Assembly: GCA_022799355.1 (NCBI GenBank)
Contig: JAAWOG010000008.1
Location: forward strand, 1 to 64,000
From: Lachnospiraceae bacterium
GTDB lineage: Bacteria > Bacillota > Clostridia > Lachnospirales > Lachnospiraceae
Direction of reading: 5' to 3'
Length of the DNA: 64,000 nt
Positions 28,193 to 37,044 of this stretch are shown one piece after another. Numbering within the stretch: the first letter of the stretch is position 1; each line of letters starts with the position of its first letter. The position numbers were made by a program, and so were the translations under genes. The notes under the pieces are model-generated. The model ran no database searches, had not been told where the DNA came from, and saw nothing but the letters and a program-made list of their open reading frames with translations.

Positions 28193-29209
28193 CTATTTTC
28201 TCAAAACCGGAAATGCCGTTGCATCCGTAGGCAGAAGCCAGGTTTCTTTCATTTCATCACTAGCCATCCTGCATACATCCAATACAATACCGGAACTCTC
28301 CTGAATCGTAGACAAGGTTCCTACGATCGGCTTAAATACTTTAAATCCCTTCTCCTCCAGAATATTCCAGACATCATTGTAGAAAATCAGCAGTTCCATC
28401 ATAGTCGTCCCGCCGGTACCGTTTACAATAAAACTCAGTTCATCTCCGGGTACAAAAGGCTTGTCTTTGATAATCATCTCCAGCACATGTTCCGCCAGTT
28501 TTCTTGCACTGCACATGGGAATATTCTCAGCCCCCGCTTCTCCGTGCCCACCGGCGCCAAGCGTCAGTTCATCGTCCGAAAGCTCATACATCAGATCTCC
28601 TGTGGAAGGCGACGTACCTGGCCGGATTCCAATCGTGATGGCGCGTACATTGTCGATCACAAAATCGCCGAATTTCACAATTTCTTCCAAAGTATGTCCA
28701 AGCCCTGCATATCCGCATATCATTTTCGTCTCAAAAAGCGCCACACCCATACGGCGATCCATGCGGCGTCCCGTATAAGGATCTGCCACATTTGTCCCAC
28801 CAAGCAGAATCCCTTTCGCATTGATATAATCATCCTCACACATCTCCAGTGCCATCTTTGCATTTAATACATCTCCGGCACAGTTGCTGATCAGTATAAG
28901 AGCCCCCGCTCCGCTGTCTGCGGCTTTCAGCGCCTCATAAATAGGCTGCGGTCCCGGCGCCGCGAAAAGTCCTCCTATCGCCTGGGCATCCATATAGTTT
29001 TTCCCCATATAACCGATGGCATCCGGTTCATGTCCTGCTCCGTATCCCATAACAATACCTACTTTTCCCGCATCCAGTTCATTTCTGACAAGTACCTGGG
29101 TTCCCGGAATCTGATGAATCCTGTCCTGCTGAAATCTGCAGTATCCCGCGATTGTCTCTTTTACAATATTTTCCTGCTCATTCATGATCTTTTTTGCTTT
29201 GTTATTCAT
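28193..29209 (-). CDS. dhaK: Dihydroxyacetone kinase subunit DhaK
   Basis: DhaK binds the ketone covalently through a His and passes it phosphate together with DhaL. The 338-residue protein shows GYGAGHEPDAIGYMGKN (substrate pocket), ALILISNCAGDVLN and the active-site His in GAGGHGEAGAE. E. coli DhaK has about 356 residues; this one is slightly shorter. No DhaM phosphotransfer subunit is in the window, so the kinase is either ATP-dependent (as for DhaK1/L1-type tetrulose and triose kinases) or uses a DhaM elsewhere. AGGAGG precedes the ATG at 29209. The gene lies 14 bp after dhaL. Confidence 0.93.
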   Translation of the reverse strand: MNNKAKKIMNEQENIVKETIAGYCRFQQDRIHQIPGTQVLVRNELDAGKVGIVMGYGAGHEPDAIGYMGKNYMDAQAIGGLFAAPGPQPIYEALKAADSGAGALILISNCAGDVLNAKMALEMCEDDYINAKGILLGGTNVADPYTGRRMDRRMGVALFETKMICGYAGLGHTLEEIVKFGDFVIDNVRAITIGIRPGTSPSTGDLMYELSDDELTLGAGGHGEAGAENIPMCSARKLAEHVLEMIIKDKPFVPGDELSFIVNGTGGTTMMELLIFYNDVWNILEEKGFKVFKPIVGTLSTIQESSGIVLDVCRMASDEMKETWLLPTDATAFPVLRK

Positions 29210-29223
29210 TGTCCATCCTCCTG

Positions 29224-29856
29224 CTAAGATTCGTTTACAAATTCACAGATACATTTCAGCATAATATAAAGAGAGGTAGCTCCTGCATCCTGATGCCCCA
29301 CGGATTTTTCACGAAGGAAGTGAGACCGTCCCATCTTTGCCTGCATATGCACCGTGCGCTCAACGCCTGCCCTGGCCGCAAGTTGTACCGCATCGGCAAT
29401 CTCCTCAAAAGATTTCTCCCGCTCTTTCTCTGCTGCCTCCGCTGCCGGAACAAGCGCATCTACCAATGTTTTATCTCCCGGAACGGCTCCGCCCAGATCC
29501 ATGACTTTATCTGCTGCCTTCCTTAACCCCGCCGCATATTCATCAGCTCCGATTTCTCCGCTTGCTTTCGCGCTTCTGCCAAGCTCCATGACCACCGTGG
29601 AAAAAATCGGTCCGATCGCACCTCCTATCGTTGCCAGCATCGCTCTCCCATAGGTCTTAAAATATTCAAATACGGAAAGTTCATCTGCCATCTTGCATAT
29701 GGCTTCATAGCCTGCCTTTGTTCCACGTGCCATACTTTCACCATGGTCACCATCTCCTATTGCACGATCATATCCGCAGAGTTCTTCCCTGTGCTCTTCA
29801 AAGGTGTCGGTAATCGCTTTTAACAATTCTTTTACATTTTTTTGTGTAATATTCAC
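29224..29856 (-). CDS. dhaL: Dihydroxyacetone kinase subunit DhaL
   Basis: DhaL carries the nucleotide that phosphorylates the ketone held by DhaK. The 210-residue length is normal. Metal/nucleotide motifs are AIGDGDHGESMARG (about 33-46), ATIGGAIGPIFSTVVMELG (about 75-93) and PGDKTLVDALVPA. I place the start at the GTG at 29856, which has GGAGG 6 bp upstream; an earlier ATG would add 14 residues and would place that ribosome binding site inside the gene. It is the first gene of the five-gene operon and is divergent from a MerR-type regulator, 155 bp away. Confidence 0.93.
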   Translation of the reverse strand: MNITQKNVKELLKAITDTFEEHREELCGYDRAIGDGDHGESMARGTKAGYEAICKMADELSVFEYFKTYGRAMLATIGGAIGPIFSTVVMELGRSAKASGEIGADEYAAGLRKAADKVMDLGGAVPGDKTLVDALVPAAEAAEKEREKSFEEIADAVQLAARAGVERTVHMQAKMGRSHFLREKSVGHQDAGATSLYIMLKCICEFVNES

Positions 29857-30011
29857 TGTTTCCCTCCTGTCCGGCAATTTGCCCCTTAACGAAACCATTT
29901 ATACTTTTTTCACATTTTATTTAACTGCCATGTAAGTCTATGGATTTATATGGTATAATATCGAAAGATATGATACCAAAAGATGTAAAACTTTCTGCCA
30001 GGAGAATCATC

Positions 30012-30866
30012 ATGGACAACCTTAACGATACTTTTACGATTGGCCAGTTTGCCAGCTTCAATCATATATCCGAACAGACGCTTCGATATTACGATAAAAT
30101 CGGTCTGCTCCGGCCTGCGTCACAAAATAATCAGACCGGCTACCGTTATTACAATATCACCCAGTGTGTCACCTTAGACATTATCAGTCATATGAAATCC
30201 CTTGGTATCCCTCTGAAAGATATCAAGTCCTATCTGGATTCAAACGACAGGCAATGGCTTCTGCAGACATTGACCGAAAAACGGAACCATATATCTCAGC
30301 AGATCAAATTGCTTATGGATACACAGGCCGTTATCGACCGCAAGCTGTTAGATTATCAAAATCATGCCATTCTTCCCAAAGCCGGCATCCCATTTATAGA
30401 AGCAATTGGAAAAAGAACCGTTTTCAGATACAATACATCCATAAACTATTATTATAATGAGAATTCCGTGGCAAATTATGAATATATGCTTCATGTATTT
30501 AAAAACAGGCTTCGGGAACAGAATGTGCCTGATGTATATTTTTATAATGTCAGCAGTATTATGAGCAAGGATAATCTTCTTACCCGCAATTTTTTCACAA
30601 CGGATCTGTTTGTTTTCGTAAACGAAAGTGACAGAGATCGTTTTATAGCCTGCGATACCATTGCCGCCAATACCTATCTGTGCATGGTGTGCGACGATTC
30701 CAAAAATGAAACTGCTTTGATAAACCGTCTGTTGCATGAAATTGATATAAATGGTTATACCATATGCGGCGATTATATTTGTGAAGTCGTGAGCGAATTT
30801 CTATCGACCAGAGATGACAGCCGAAGCATGATACTCAAGCTTCAGATTCCCATCTCTTTTCAATAA
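30012..30866 (+). CDS. MerR-family transcriptional regulator with effector-binding-like domain
   Basis: The 284-residue regulator has an N-terminal MerR winged helix (FTIGQFASFNHISEQTLRYY, residues 8-27; YDKIGLLRP) and a coiled dimerisation helix (about 80-120). A C-terminal region of about 150 residues fits the GyrI-like ligand-binding domain seen in BmrR-type regulators. AGGAG lies 9 bp before the ATG at 30012. It is divergent from dhaL and convergent with the MFS gene, so it is the natural regulator of both. A TATAAT (29954-29959) upstream may be its own -10 box. The inducer is probably the cluster's substrate or an intermediate. Confidence 0.9.
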   Translation: MDNLNDTFTIGQFASFNHISEQTLRYYDKIGLLRPASQNNQTGYRYYNITQCVTLDIISHMKSLGIPLKDIKSYLDSNDRQWLLQTLTEKRNHISQQIKLLMDTQAVIDRKLLDYQNHAILPKAGIPFIEAIGKRTVFRYNTSINYYYNENSVANYEYMLHVFKNRLREQNVPDVYFYNVSSIMSKDNLLTRNFFTTDLFVFVNESDRDRFIACDTIAANTYLCMVCDDSKNETALINRLLHEIDINGYTICGDYICEVVSEFLSTRDDSRSMILKLQIPISFQ

Positions 30867-30886
30867 TCGACATCCAAACAGCCGCT

Positions 30887-32194
30887 TTATGCCTTTTGAC
30901 TCTTTTTTAGTCTGAAAATAAGTGCCAGCCCGCTGCCTGCCATTAACGCACAGCCGAAAATAGCAAGATACCAGATACGGTTATAGGCAATCTGCGGAGC
31001 AAGGTTTTCCTGCCAGGAACCAATCACCGTATAAATCCATGTATCGGAAGAATAGCCGATCAGTGATACCACACCGGTCATAGTCCCAAAGATCTTCGGA
31101 TCAACCCCTGTCTCCCCCGTGCAGGCAAAATTATTGGATTTGCCAAGAAGGGCAAACAGACTCAGAATAATAGCCACTCCCATCAGTAAGGGAAGTACGG
31201 CAGGATTTGCCGGCATAAGCATCGTGGCAACAAGTCCGGCAACACTTAAAAAGCCTGATACGATGCAAAGCCTTGTCGGTGAACTCTTCAAAATAGCCGT
31301 AGACATCAATACCACGGAAAGCGGTCCTGCAACGATCTTCATAACCTGATTACGGATAATTGAAAAATAGGAAGCCGTCGTCATATCCATCCCGTACATA
31401 TCACACAGGAAGGACTGGGTATACGTCAGACAGGAATACACGATATAGGAGCCCAATACGATAAAGGCAGCGATGTATGTCATCGGATTTCTCAATACCT
31501 GTCCCAGTACGCCCCGGTTTTCCTTTTTCTTTTGTTCCTTTTCCGCAGCGGTCAATGTTGCCTTTTCCGTAACCGCTTTATCTTCGTAAAGGGTTCTGGC
31601 GGGAATAAACAAATAGGATGCAACAGCAATCACGATTCCCCAGACAGCATAGACGATCCATACGATCCTTAAACTGTTGGGATTTGTATCCGCACCAATC
31701 TTACTGAAAACAAAGGTGGCGGTAAACGTAGTGATAAATGCACCTACTCCCTCAAAAGAACTGACCATGGGAAGTATTTTACCCTGTTCCTTCTGCGTCC
31801 CCAGCAGTGCGGCAACTTTGGCAACAGGACTCCAAAGCAGAGCTATTGTTGTGATTACCCATAAAAATTCCACCGAAAGGGCTACCCAGAACGGCGGATA
31901 AAGTGCCATAATGCCACATCCGAAAGATGTTGCCAGCAAAGAAGTAACGATCAGGCTCCGACATGAAAAACGGTCCGCGCTTACACCCCCTATCACATAA
32001 AATACCAGAGCTGCCGTTCCATATACGCTGAGCATCAATCCAAGCTGCACATCCGTATATCCGCACAGATCCACTAACTGCTCATGAAATGTATACCGAA
32101 TATACGGCGGCTCATAGGAAAATCCCCATGTAAGCCCCAGAATCGCTACGATCAACCAACGGTTGATTTTTATTTTAGCTGATGTTAAATCCAT
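30887..32194 (-). CDS. MFS transporter
   Basis: The 435-residue protein has 12 predicted membrane segments with a short cytoplasmic loop in the middle (KATLTAAEKEQKKKENRG). GGVSADRFSCRSL is the MFS motif A between helices 2 and 3. The sequence resembles the OPA/sugar-acid side of MFS more than drug exporters, but I cannot name a substrate. The ATG at 32194 follows GGAGAGGAG. It is transcribed toward the MerR gene and lies next to the DhaKL cluster, so it may provide a second uptake or export route for the same compound. A palindromic site upstream (32224-32235) may control it. Confidence 0.88.
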   Translation of the reverse strand: MDLTSAKIKINRWLIVAILGLTWGFSYEPPYIRYTFHEQLVDLCGYTDVQLGLMLSVYGTAALVFYVIGGVSADRFSCRSLIVTSLLATSFGCGIMALYPPFWVALSVEFLWVITTIALLWSPVAKVAALLGTQKEQGKILPMVSSFEGVGAFITTFTATFVFSKIGADTNPNSLRIVWIVYAVWGIVIAVASYLFIPARTLYEDKAVTEKATLTAAEKEQKKKENRGVLGQVLRNPMTYIAAFIVLGSYIVYSCLTYTQSFLCDMYGMDMTTASYFSIIRNQVMKIVAGPLSVVLMSTAILKSSPTRLCIVSGFLSVAGLVATMLMPANPAVLPLLMGVAIILSLFALLGKSNNFACTGETGVDPKIFGTMTGVVSLIGYSSDTWIYTVIGSWQENLAPQIAYNRIWYLAIFGCALMAGSGLALIFRLKKSQKA

Positions 32195-32223
32195 ATACTT
32201 TTCTCCTCTCCTTTTCACTATAC

Positions 32224-32235
32224 ATTGTATACGAT
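32224..32235. promoter_or_regulatory. Candidate operator ATTGTATACGAT upstream of the MFS gene
   Basis: An imperfect palindrome lies 30 bp upstream of the ATG at 32194 and matches 11 of 12 bases of a perfect ATTGTATACAAT. The same core occurs at 1299-1308 upstream of the Re-citrate-synthase-like gene. The remaining part of the 390-bp gap 32195-32585 holds only the pheT terminator and AT-rich sequence. Confidence 0.3.
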
Positions 32236-32522
32236 CTCCCGCTCACTAAAAGACCGCGCTTTGTATGTTTTCATGATACTCTTTGTAGCAGCTATAAAGT
32301 CAATCCGAAAAGGAGACTTTTTTTCTTGTCAATATACACAAGAATTGTAAGTTTGTTTTATGATAATTTCCTAACAGCCTCTCTGGCAATTGATAACCGC
32401 TCCCGCAGCCTGAAATGAAATCATGCCTTTTTACTCTCTCTGGTTTTATTTTGTTCCCGAAATGAAATTTTTTTCAGCACAAATGAACCTTATAGTAACT
32501 ATAAAGTTTAAAAATACGAAAT

Positions 32523-32550
32523 GGGCGCAAAGTCGTAAAACTTTGCGCCC
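32523..32550 (-). terminator. Terminator of the pheS-pheT operon
   Basis: GGGCGCAAAGT and ACTTTGCGCCC form a perfect 11-bp stem with a 6-nt loop, 36 bp after the pheT stop. On the minus strand ATTTCGTATTTTT follows, so the T-run is displaced but present. Confidence 0.8.
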
Positions 32551-32585
32551 ACACTCTCCACTATTATGCTAAAAACAAATCCAAC

Positions 32586-35006
32586 CTACTGCCTCAGTTC
32601 AATTCCCAGTGACTGCAGACCGTTCAGAATCTTCTTCATCGCCGCAGAAATATCATTTTCCTCCAGCGTCCGGTCTTTCGCCCGGAATGTAATATTATAG
32701 GCCACGGACTTGAATCCCTCCTGAATCTGGCTTCCCTCATAAATATCAAACAGCTTGTAGGACTCCAGTATCTTACCGCCCCTCTGGGCAAGCATCTTCT
32801 CGATCTGTCCCACGCGGATATCCCTGGGTACGACCATACTGATATCCCGCATCACTGCCGGAAACTTCGCGATTCCCTCATACTTTCTGTCGAAGGTGGC
32901 AAGCGGCACGATCTCAGGCATATCCAGTACCGCAACATACGCCCTTGTCTTCATATCATAATTCTCACAGACTTCCGGATGGACTTCCCCCAGACAGCCG
33001 AGTACCTTTTCACCGTAACGGATCAGCGCCTGTCTGCCGGGATGCAAAAAACTCTTGCCGGCTTCCGGATCATATTCCGGTTTTTCGTCAAGTCCCACGC
33101 TCTCCAAAAACGCCTCGATCACACCTTTCATCGTGAAGAAATCACCCTCACCGTAAAAGCCCAGCGTGAACTGCATTCTCTCCTCAGGGAGTTCTTCAAG
33201 AGGCAGACTCTTCGGCAGATAAATATTCCCCAGTTCATACAGCCGGCACACTTTGTTCCTTCTGTTGAAATTGGTGGAAAGGCTGGTCAGCATACCGTTT
33301 AAGGAAATCGTCCGCATAATGGAAAAATCCTCACCCAGCGGATTGGAAATCTCAATCGCTTTCCGAAGCCCGGAATCCTCCGGCAGCAGCAGCTTGTCAA
33401 ACACCTTCGGGCTCTCGAAGGAATAACACATTCCCTGGGAGAAACCGCAGTATTCCGCAATATCCCGTGCCTTCTGCTCTATGCGCATTTTGAACTGCAG
33501 CTTGCCCGCCGTGGCGGAACCGCTGGGCAGTGTGGTGGGAATCTTGTCATACCCGTAGAATCTTGCCACCTCTTCCGCAATGTCCGCAAAAGATAACAGA
33601 TCCTGCCGGAAAGAAGGACATACCACTTCATTTGTCTCCTCATCATAATCCAGTTCGATCGCCCTGAAGTAAGCAAGCATATCCTCTTTCGGTATTTCCG
33701 TTCCCAGAAATTCATTGATCTTCTCCGGCTCAAAGGCAATCCTTACGGGCTCTTTCAGCGGTGCATGGACATCCGCCACTCCCGCAACAACCCTGCCGCA
33801 GCCCAGCTCCTCGATCAACTGACACGCCCTGTCGATAGCAGCCTTTGCATTGTAGGGATCAAGCCCTTTTTCAAACTTACCGGATGCATCCGTGCGCAGT
33901 CCGATTCTCTTGGCGGATTTCCTGATATTGGCGCCGTTAAAAGTTGCCGCCTCAAACAATACCGTCTTTACTTCATCGGTGATCATGGAATTTTCACCGC
34001 CCATGATCCCGGCAATACCTACCTCTTTCTCGCCGTCGCAGATCATCAGCACTTCACTGTCCAGTTTCCGTTCCTGGCCGTCCAGGGTGGTAAACACATC
34101 CCCGTCCTTCGCCCGGCGCACAATAATCCGATGCCCCGCGATGGTATCCAGATCATAGGCATGCATGGGCTGGCCATATTCTTCCATCACATAGTTTGTG
34201 ATATCCACCAGATTGTTGATAGGCCTGATACCGCTTGCGGCAAGCCTCCTCTGCATCCATTTCGGAGAGGGAGCGATTTTGATATCCGTACACACTCTTG
34301 CACAATATCTGGTGCACAGATCCTTATCCTGCACCTCTACTTTGATATAATCATTTACATCCCCCGCCTCATTCCGAATCTTCACGTCAGGTCCATGGAA
34401 GGGCTTGCGGAAGGTTGCCGCAGCTTCCCTTGCGATGCCGATTATGCTGTAGCAGTCCACTCTGTTGGACGTGATCTCGTACTCAAACACCGTGTCACGA
34501 AGCCCCAGCGCGTCAATCGCGTCATCTCCGGCTTTCACGGAATCATCGAAGATATAGATGCCGTACTCCGGCGCCTCGGGATAAAAATTTCTGTCAGAAC
34601 CCAGTTCCTCTATGGAACACATCATGCCCTCGGAGGGAACACCCCGAAGCTTTCCCGCCTTGATCACAATACCGTCTTCCGGAAGCGGTCCGCCGTCATG
34701 GCCTCCGGCCACCTTTCCGCCGTCCAATACTACGGGTACTTTGTCCCCTTCTTTCACATTGGGCGCTCCCGTTACGATCTGAATCGTTTTACCGCCGATA
34801 TCCACCTGGCAGACGATCAGTTTATCCGCATCGGGATGGGCGTCGATCTTTGTGATCTCCCCCACCACGATCTTCTCCAGATTTTTGTCCAGTCTTTCAT
34901 ATCCCTCGCATTTTGTGCCGGACAAGGTCATCGCATCGCAGAATTCCTGATCCGTGCATGCGAGATCCGGTACATACGCCTTGATCCATGATAATGCCGT
35001 ATTCAT
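32586..35006 (-). CDS. pheT: Phenylalanyl-tRNA synthetase beta subunit
   Basis: The 806-residue subunit has the usual bacterial length and layout. An N-terminal tRNA-binding (EMAP/OB) domain lies at about 40-150 (VGEITKIDAHPDADKLIVCQ). B3/B4 editing domains follow (YEITSNRVDCYSIIGIARE) and a B5 domain (IPKEDMLAYFRAIELD). The C-terminal anticodon-binding domain includes YKLFDIYEGSQIQEG. It works as an alpha2-beta2 tetramer with PheS. Unusually, pheS and pheT are not adjacent: a 118-residue membrane protein gene and 118 bp of extra sequence lie between them. GGAG lies 8 bp before the ATG at 35006, giving pheT its own initiation signal. Confidence 0.97.
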   Translation of the reverse strand: MNTALSWIKAYVPDLACTDQEFCDAMTLSGTKCEGYERLDKNLEKIVVGEITKIDAHPDADKLIVCQVDIGGKTIQIVTGAPNVKEGDKVPVVLDGGKVAGGHDGGPLPEDGIVIKAGKLRGVPSEGMMCSIEELGSDRNFYPEAPEYGIYIFDDSVKAGDDAIDALGLRDTVFEYEITSNRVDCYSIIGIAREAAATFRKPFHGPDVKIRNEAGDVNDYIKVEVQDKDLCTRYCARVCTDIKIAPSPKWMQRRLAASGIRPINNLVDITNYVMEEYGQPMHAYDLDTIAGHRIIVRRAKDGDVFTTLDGQERKLDSEVLMICDGEKEVGIAGIMGGENSMITDEVKTVLFEAATFNGANIRKSAKRIGLRTDASGKFEKGLDPYNAKAAIDRACQLIEELGCGRVVAGVADVHAPLKEPVRIAFEPEKINEFLGTEIPKEDMLAYFRAIELDYDEETNEVVCPSFRQDLLSFADIAEEVARFYGYDKIPTTLPSGSATAGKLQFKMRIEQKARDIAEYCGFSQGMCYSFESPKVFDKLLLPEDSGLRKAIEISNPLGEDFSIMRTISLNGMLTSLSTNFNRRNKVCRLYELGNIYLPKSLPLEELPEERMQFTLGFYGEGDFFTMKGVIEAFLESVGLDEKPEYDPEAGKSFLHPGRQALIRYGEKVLGCLGEVHPEVCENYDMKTRAYVAVLDMPEIVPLATFDRKYEGIAKFPAVMRDISMVVPRDIRVGQIEKMLAQRGGKILESYKLFDIYEGSQIQEGFKSVAYNITFRAKDRTLEENDISAAMKKILNGLQSLGIELRQ

Positions 35007-35124
35007 CTTATCTATCTCCTATTCTGATATATTGTTTTTTCTTTGATTCTGTTTTTATTCGCCCCTCAGAGAGGTGTACCACTATCCCCGGGACTCCTCT
35101 TGCTCTGCTTTTTACTTTCGGGTT

Positions 35125-35481
35125 CTATTTACTGGTGCTATTCTTTGTTGAAAGATACTTGAGCAATGTTGTTATGGCTCCAAGGGCAAAAACTAAAACA
35201 ACTCCTATTTTCAATACCTCCCAAAACACAAGGACACTTTCCGCATCATCGGAAACATATTTGAGATACAAATATCCCTCCAAATAAAGCCCCAAAACTG
35301 TAGAAACCAGCAAATGAAATTCCAACATAAGAACTGTCTGCCATTTTTTACTTTCGCTATAGTTAAACCAGGATAACAGTAACTGTATTACCGGTAAAAT
35401 AAGATCCAGCACAGCACCGCCCCTGAACCCCGCAACACAGATGACTAAAATGGAATAGTTCCATAAAATATTGATGATCAT
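35125..35481 (-). CDS. Small membrane protein inserted between pheS and pheT
   Basis: This 118-residue protein has three to four hydrophobic helices (about residues 3-17, 20-38, 48-70 and 84-106) and short polar loops; FNYSESKKWQT is a basic loop. I recognise no family. It begins 27 bp after pheS and ends 118 bp before pheT on the same strand, so it is cotranscribed under the pheS T-box. It is more AT-rich than its neighbours, which suggests late insertion. AAGGAAA precedes the ATG at 35481. A role in phenylalanine uptake is imaginable from the T-box control, but there is no sequence evidence for it. Confidence 0.75.
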   Translation of the reverse strand: MIINILWNYSILVICVAGFRGGAVLDLILPVIQLLLSWFNYSESKKWQTVLMLEFHLLVSTVLGLYLEGYLYLKYVSDDAESVLVFWEVLKIGVVLVFALGAITTLLKYLSTKNSTSK

Positions 35482-35508
35482 TTTCCTTTTTGTTTTTCTT
35501 ATGAAGCG

Positions 35509-36546
35509 TTAAAACTGCTTCAAAAACCTCACATCATTTTCGTATAACAGACGCATGTCGTCAATCTCATATTTCAGCAGAGAGATGCGCTCCAATCCCA
35601 TACCGAAGGCAAAGCCTGAATATTCTTCCGGATCGATGCCGCTCATACGAAGCACCTTCGGATGAACCATGCCGCAGCCCAAAATCTCGATCCAGCCCTC
35701 GCCCTTACAGAACCGGCAGCCCTTGCCGCCGCACTTGAAGCAGCTCACATCCATCTCCGCGGAAGGCTCCGTGAACGGGAAATGATGGGGGCGGAATTTT
35801 ACCTTTGTCTCCGGTCCGTACAGTTCCCTCGCAAACTCCTGCAGGGTTCCTTTCAGGTCCGCGAAGGTAATGCCTTTGTCGATGACCATGCCTTCGATCT
35901 GATGGAAGGACGGAGAATGGGTGGCATCCACCTCATCGGAACGGAACACCCTGCCCGGCGCCAGCATACGGATGGGCGGCTTTTTCTGCTCCATTGTACG
36001 AACCTGTACCGGGGAAGTCTGTGTCCGCAGAAGAATATCTCCGTTGATATAAAAAGTATCCTGTTCATCTTTAGCCGGATGATCCGCCGGAATGTTCAGC
36101 GCTTCAAAATTATAATAGTCTTTTTCAATCTCAGGGCCTTCCACAACCTCATAACCCATGCCAATGAAAATGCGCTCCACTTCCTCCAACACAATAAAGT
36201 TCGGATGTCTGTGCCCCATTTCGTTCTTTTTTGCCGGCAGCGTCACATCGATCACTTCCGCCTTCATTGCCGCTTCCCTTAAGGCACGTTCCACTTTCTT
36301 TTTCGCCTTATCCAGCGCCGCTTCGATCTCGGCGCGGGTATCGTTCACCAACTGCCCGACTTTCGGCCTGTCCTCAGGCGCCACATCCTTCATGCCTTTT
36401 AATACTGCGGTCAGTTCTCCCTTCTTGCCGAGCATACTGACACGAACGTCATTTAATTTGTCCAGTGCGGCGGCCGCCTCTCCGCTTTCCATCAGCGCAA
36501 TCTGCTCTAACGCTTTTGCCCGTATCTGTTCCAGTTTTTCTTTCAT
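35509..36546 (-). CDS. pheS: Phenylalanyl-tRNA synthetase alpha subunit
   Basis: PheS carries the class II aminoacylation site. The 345-residue protein has an N-terminal coiled coil (residues 1-90) and then class II motifs: motif 1 near HPNFIVLEEVERIFIGMGYE, motif 2 in FRSDEVDATHSPSFHQIEGM and motif 3 in FAFGMGLERISLLKY. The end contains the Phe-specific GGKGCRFCKGEGWIEILGCGMV insertion (in parts: GKGCRFCKGEGWIEI, GCGMVHP). AAGGAAG precedes the ATG at 36546. Transcription starts at a consensus promoter and passes through a T-box leader, so expression responds to uncharged tRNA-Phe. Confidence 0.98.
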   Translation of the reverse strand: MKEKLEQIRAKALEQIALMESGEAAAALDKLNDVRVSMLGKKGELTAVLKGMKDVAPEDRPKVGQLVNDTRAEIEAALDKAKKKVERALREAAMKAEVIDVTLPAKKNEMGHRHPNFIVLEEVERIFIGMGYEVVEGPEIEKDYYNFEALNIPADHPAKDEQDTFYINGDILLRTQTSPVQVRTMEQKKPPIRMLAPGRVFRSDEVDATHSPSFHQIEGMVIDKGITFADLKGTLQEFARELYGPETKVKFRPHHFPFTEPSAEMDVSCFKCGGKGCRFCKGEGWIEILGCGMVHPKVLRMSGIDPEEYSGFAFGMGLERISLLKYEIDDMRLLYENDVRFLKQF

Positions 36547-36594
36547 TTCATGCTTCCTTTCCTTACATTTTTTTCCTCATTTCTGCGTTGTTTT

Positions 36595-36642
36595 GGCTCA
36601 GTTGAGCCTGCGCATAAACGAGTTTGTGACAAGCAATGCGCA
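36595..36642. repeat. Palindromic element between the T-box terminator and pheS
   Basis: Two inverted repeats lie side by side: GGCTCA-GT-TGAGCC (36595-36608) and TGCGCAT/ATGCGCA with a 20-nt loop (36609-36642). They are not part of the T-box terminator, which ends at 36695, and add about 100 nt to the pheS leader. The look is that of a dispersed intergenic palindrome, but no second copy is visible in the window. Confidence 0.45.
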
Positions 36643-36689
36643 GACACAAATCTCGCGATCTTCCTCCATGTACTTCCGCCCATTGCCGA

Positions 36690-36974
36690 AGAACAAAAAA
36701 CCCCTGCATGAACATTCCGTATCCGAAATATCCATGCAAGGGACGAAATTCTTTCCGCGGTACCACCCTGCTTCCTGCCGAAACCGGCAGACTCTCGATC
36801 GGCGTAACGTGCCTTTTCCCGTTTTTCACTACTCATGATTTATCATCATTTTCCCGAAAACCGCTCAGGTGTGAAGTTAAAGCTTCGTCGGAACCCGAAA
36901 AGGCTTTCAGCCGATGACCTTTTCTCTCTGCTGGGAATAACTGGCTCTTTTGCACCGTCACAGCGTTTAAACTA
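36690..36974 (-). promoter_or_regulatory. T-box riboswitch leader of pheS (tRNA-Phe sensing)
   Basis: The T-box antiterminator core GGGTGGTACCGCGG is at 36755-36768 on the minus strand. It is followed by a terminator, CCCTTGCATG../CATGCAGGGG with a run of T (36695-36742). A stem I region with an AG-box-like CAGAGAG starts the leader, and TTC in AACTTCACACC (specifier candidate at 36873-36875) would pair with the tRNA-Phe GAA anticodon. Uncharged tRNA-Phe stabilises the antiterminator and allows transcription of pheS, the 118-residue membrane protein gene and pheT. Confidence 0.93.
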
Positions 36975-36980
36975 TTCTAC

Positions 36981-37009
36981 ATTCTAGTAACTTTTCCGCA
37001 GGCTGTCAA
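36981..37009 (-). promoter_or_regulatory. Sigma-A promoter of the pheS T-box operon
   Basis: On the minus strand, TTGACA (37004-37009) is perfect and TAGAAT (36981-36986) is one base off consensus, with an ideal 17-bp spacer. Transcription would start near 36974, just before the T-box stem I. Confidence 0.85.
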
Positions 37010-37044
37010 GTATTTTATTATTGTATCAATCATAATATCCTGCT

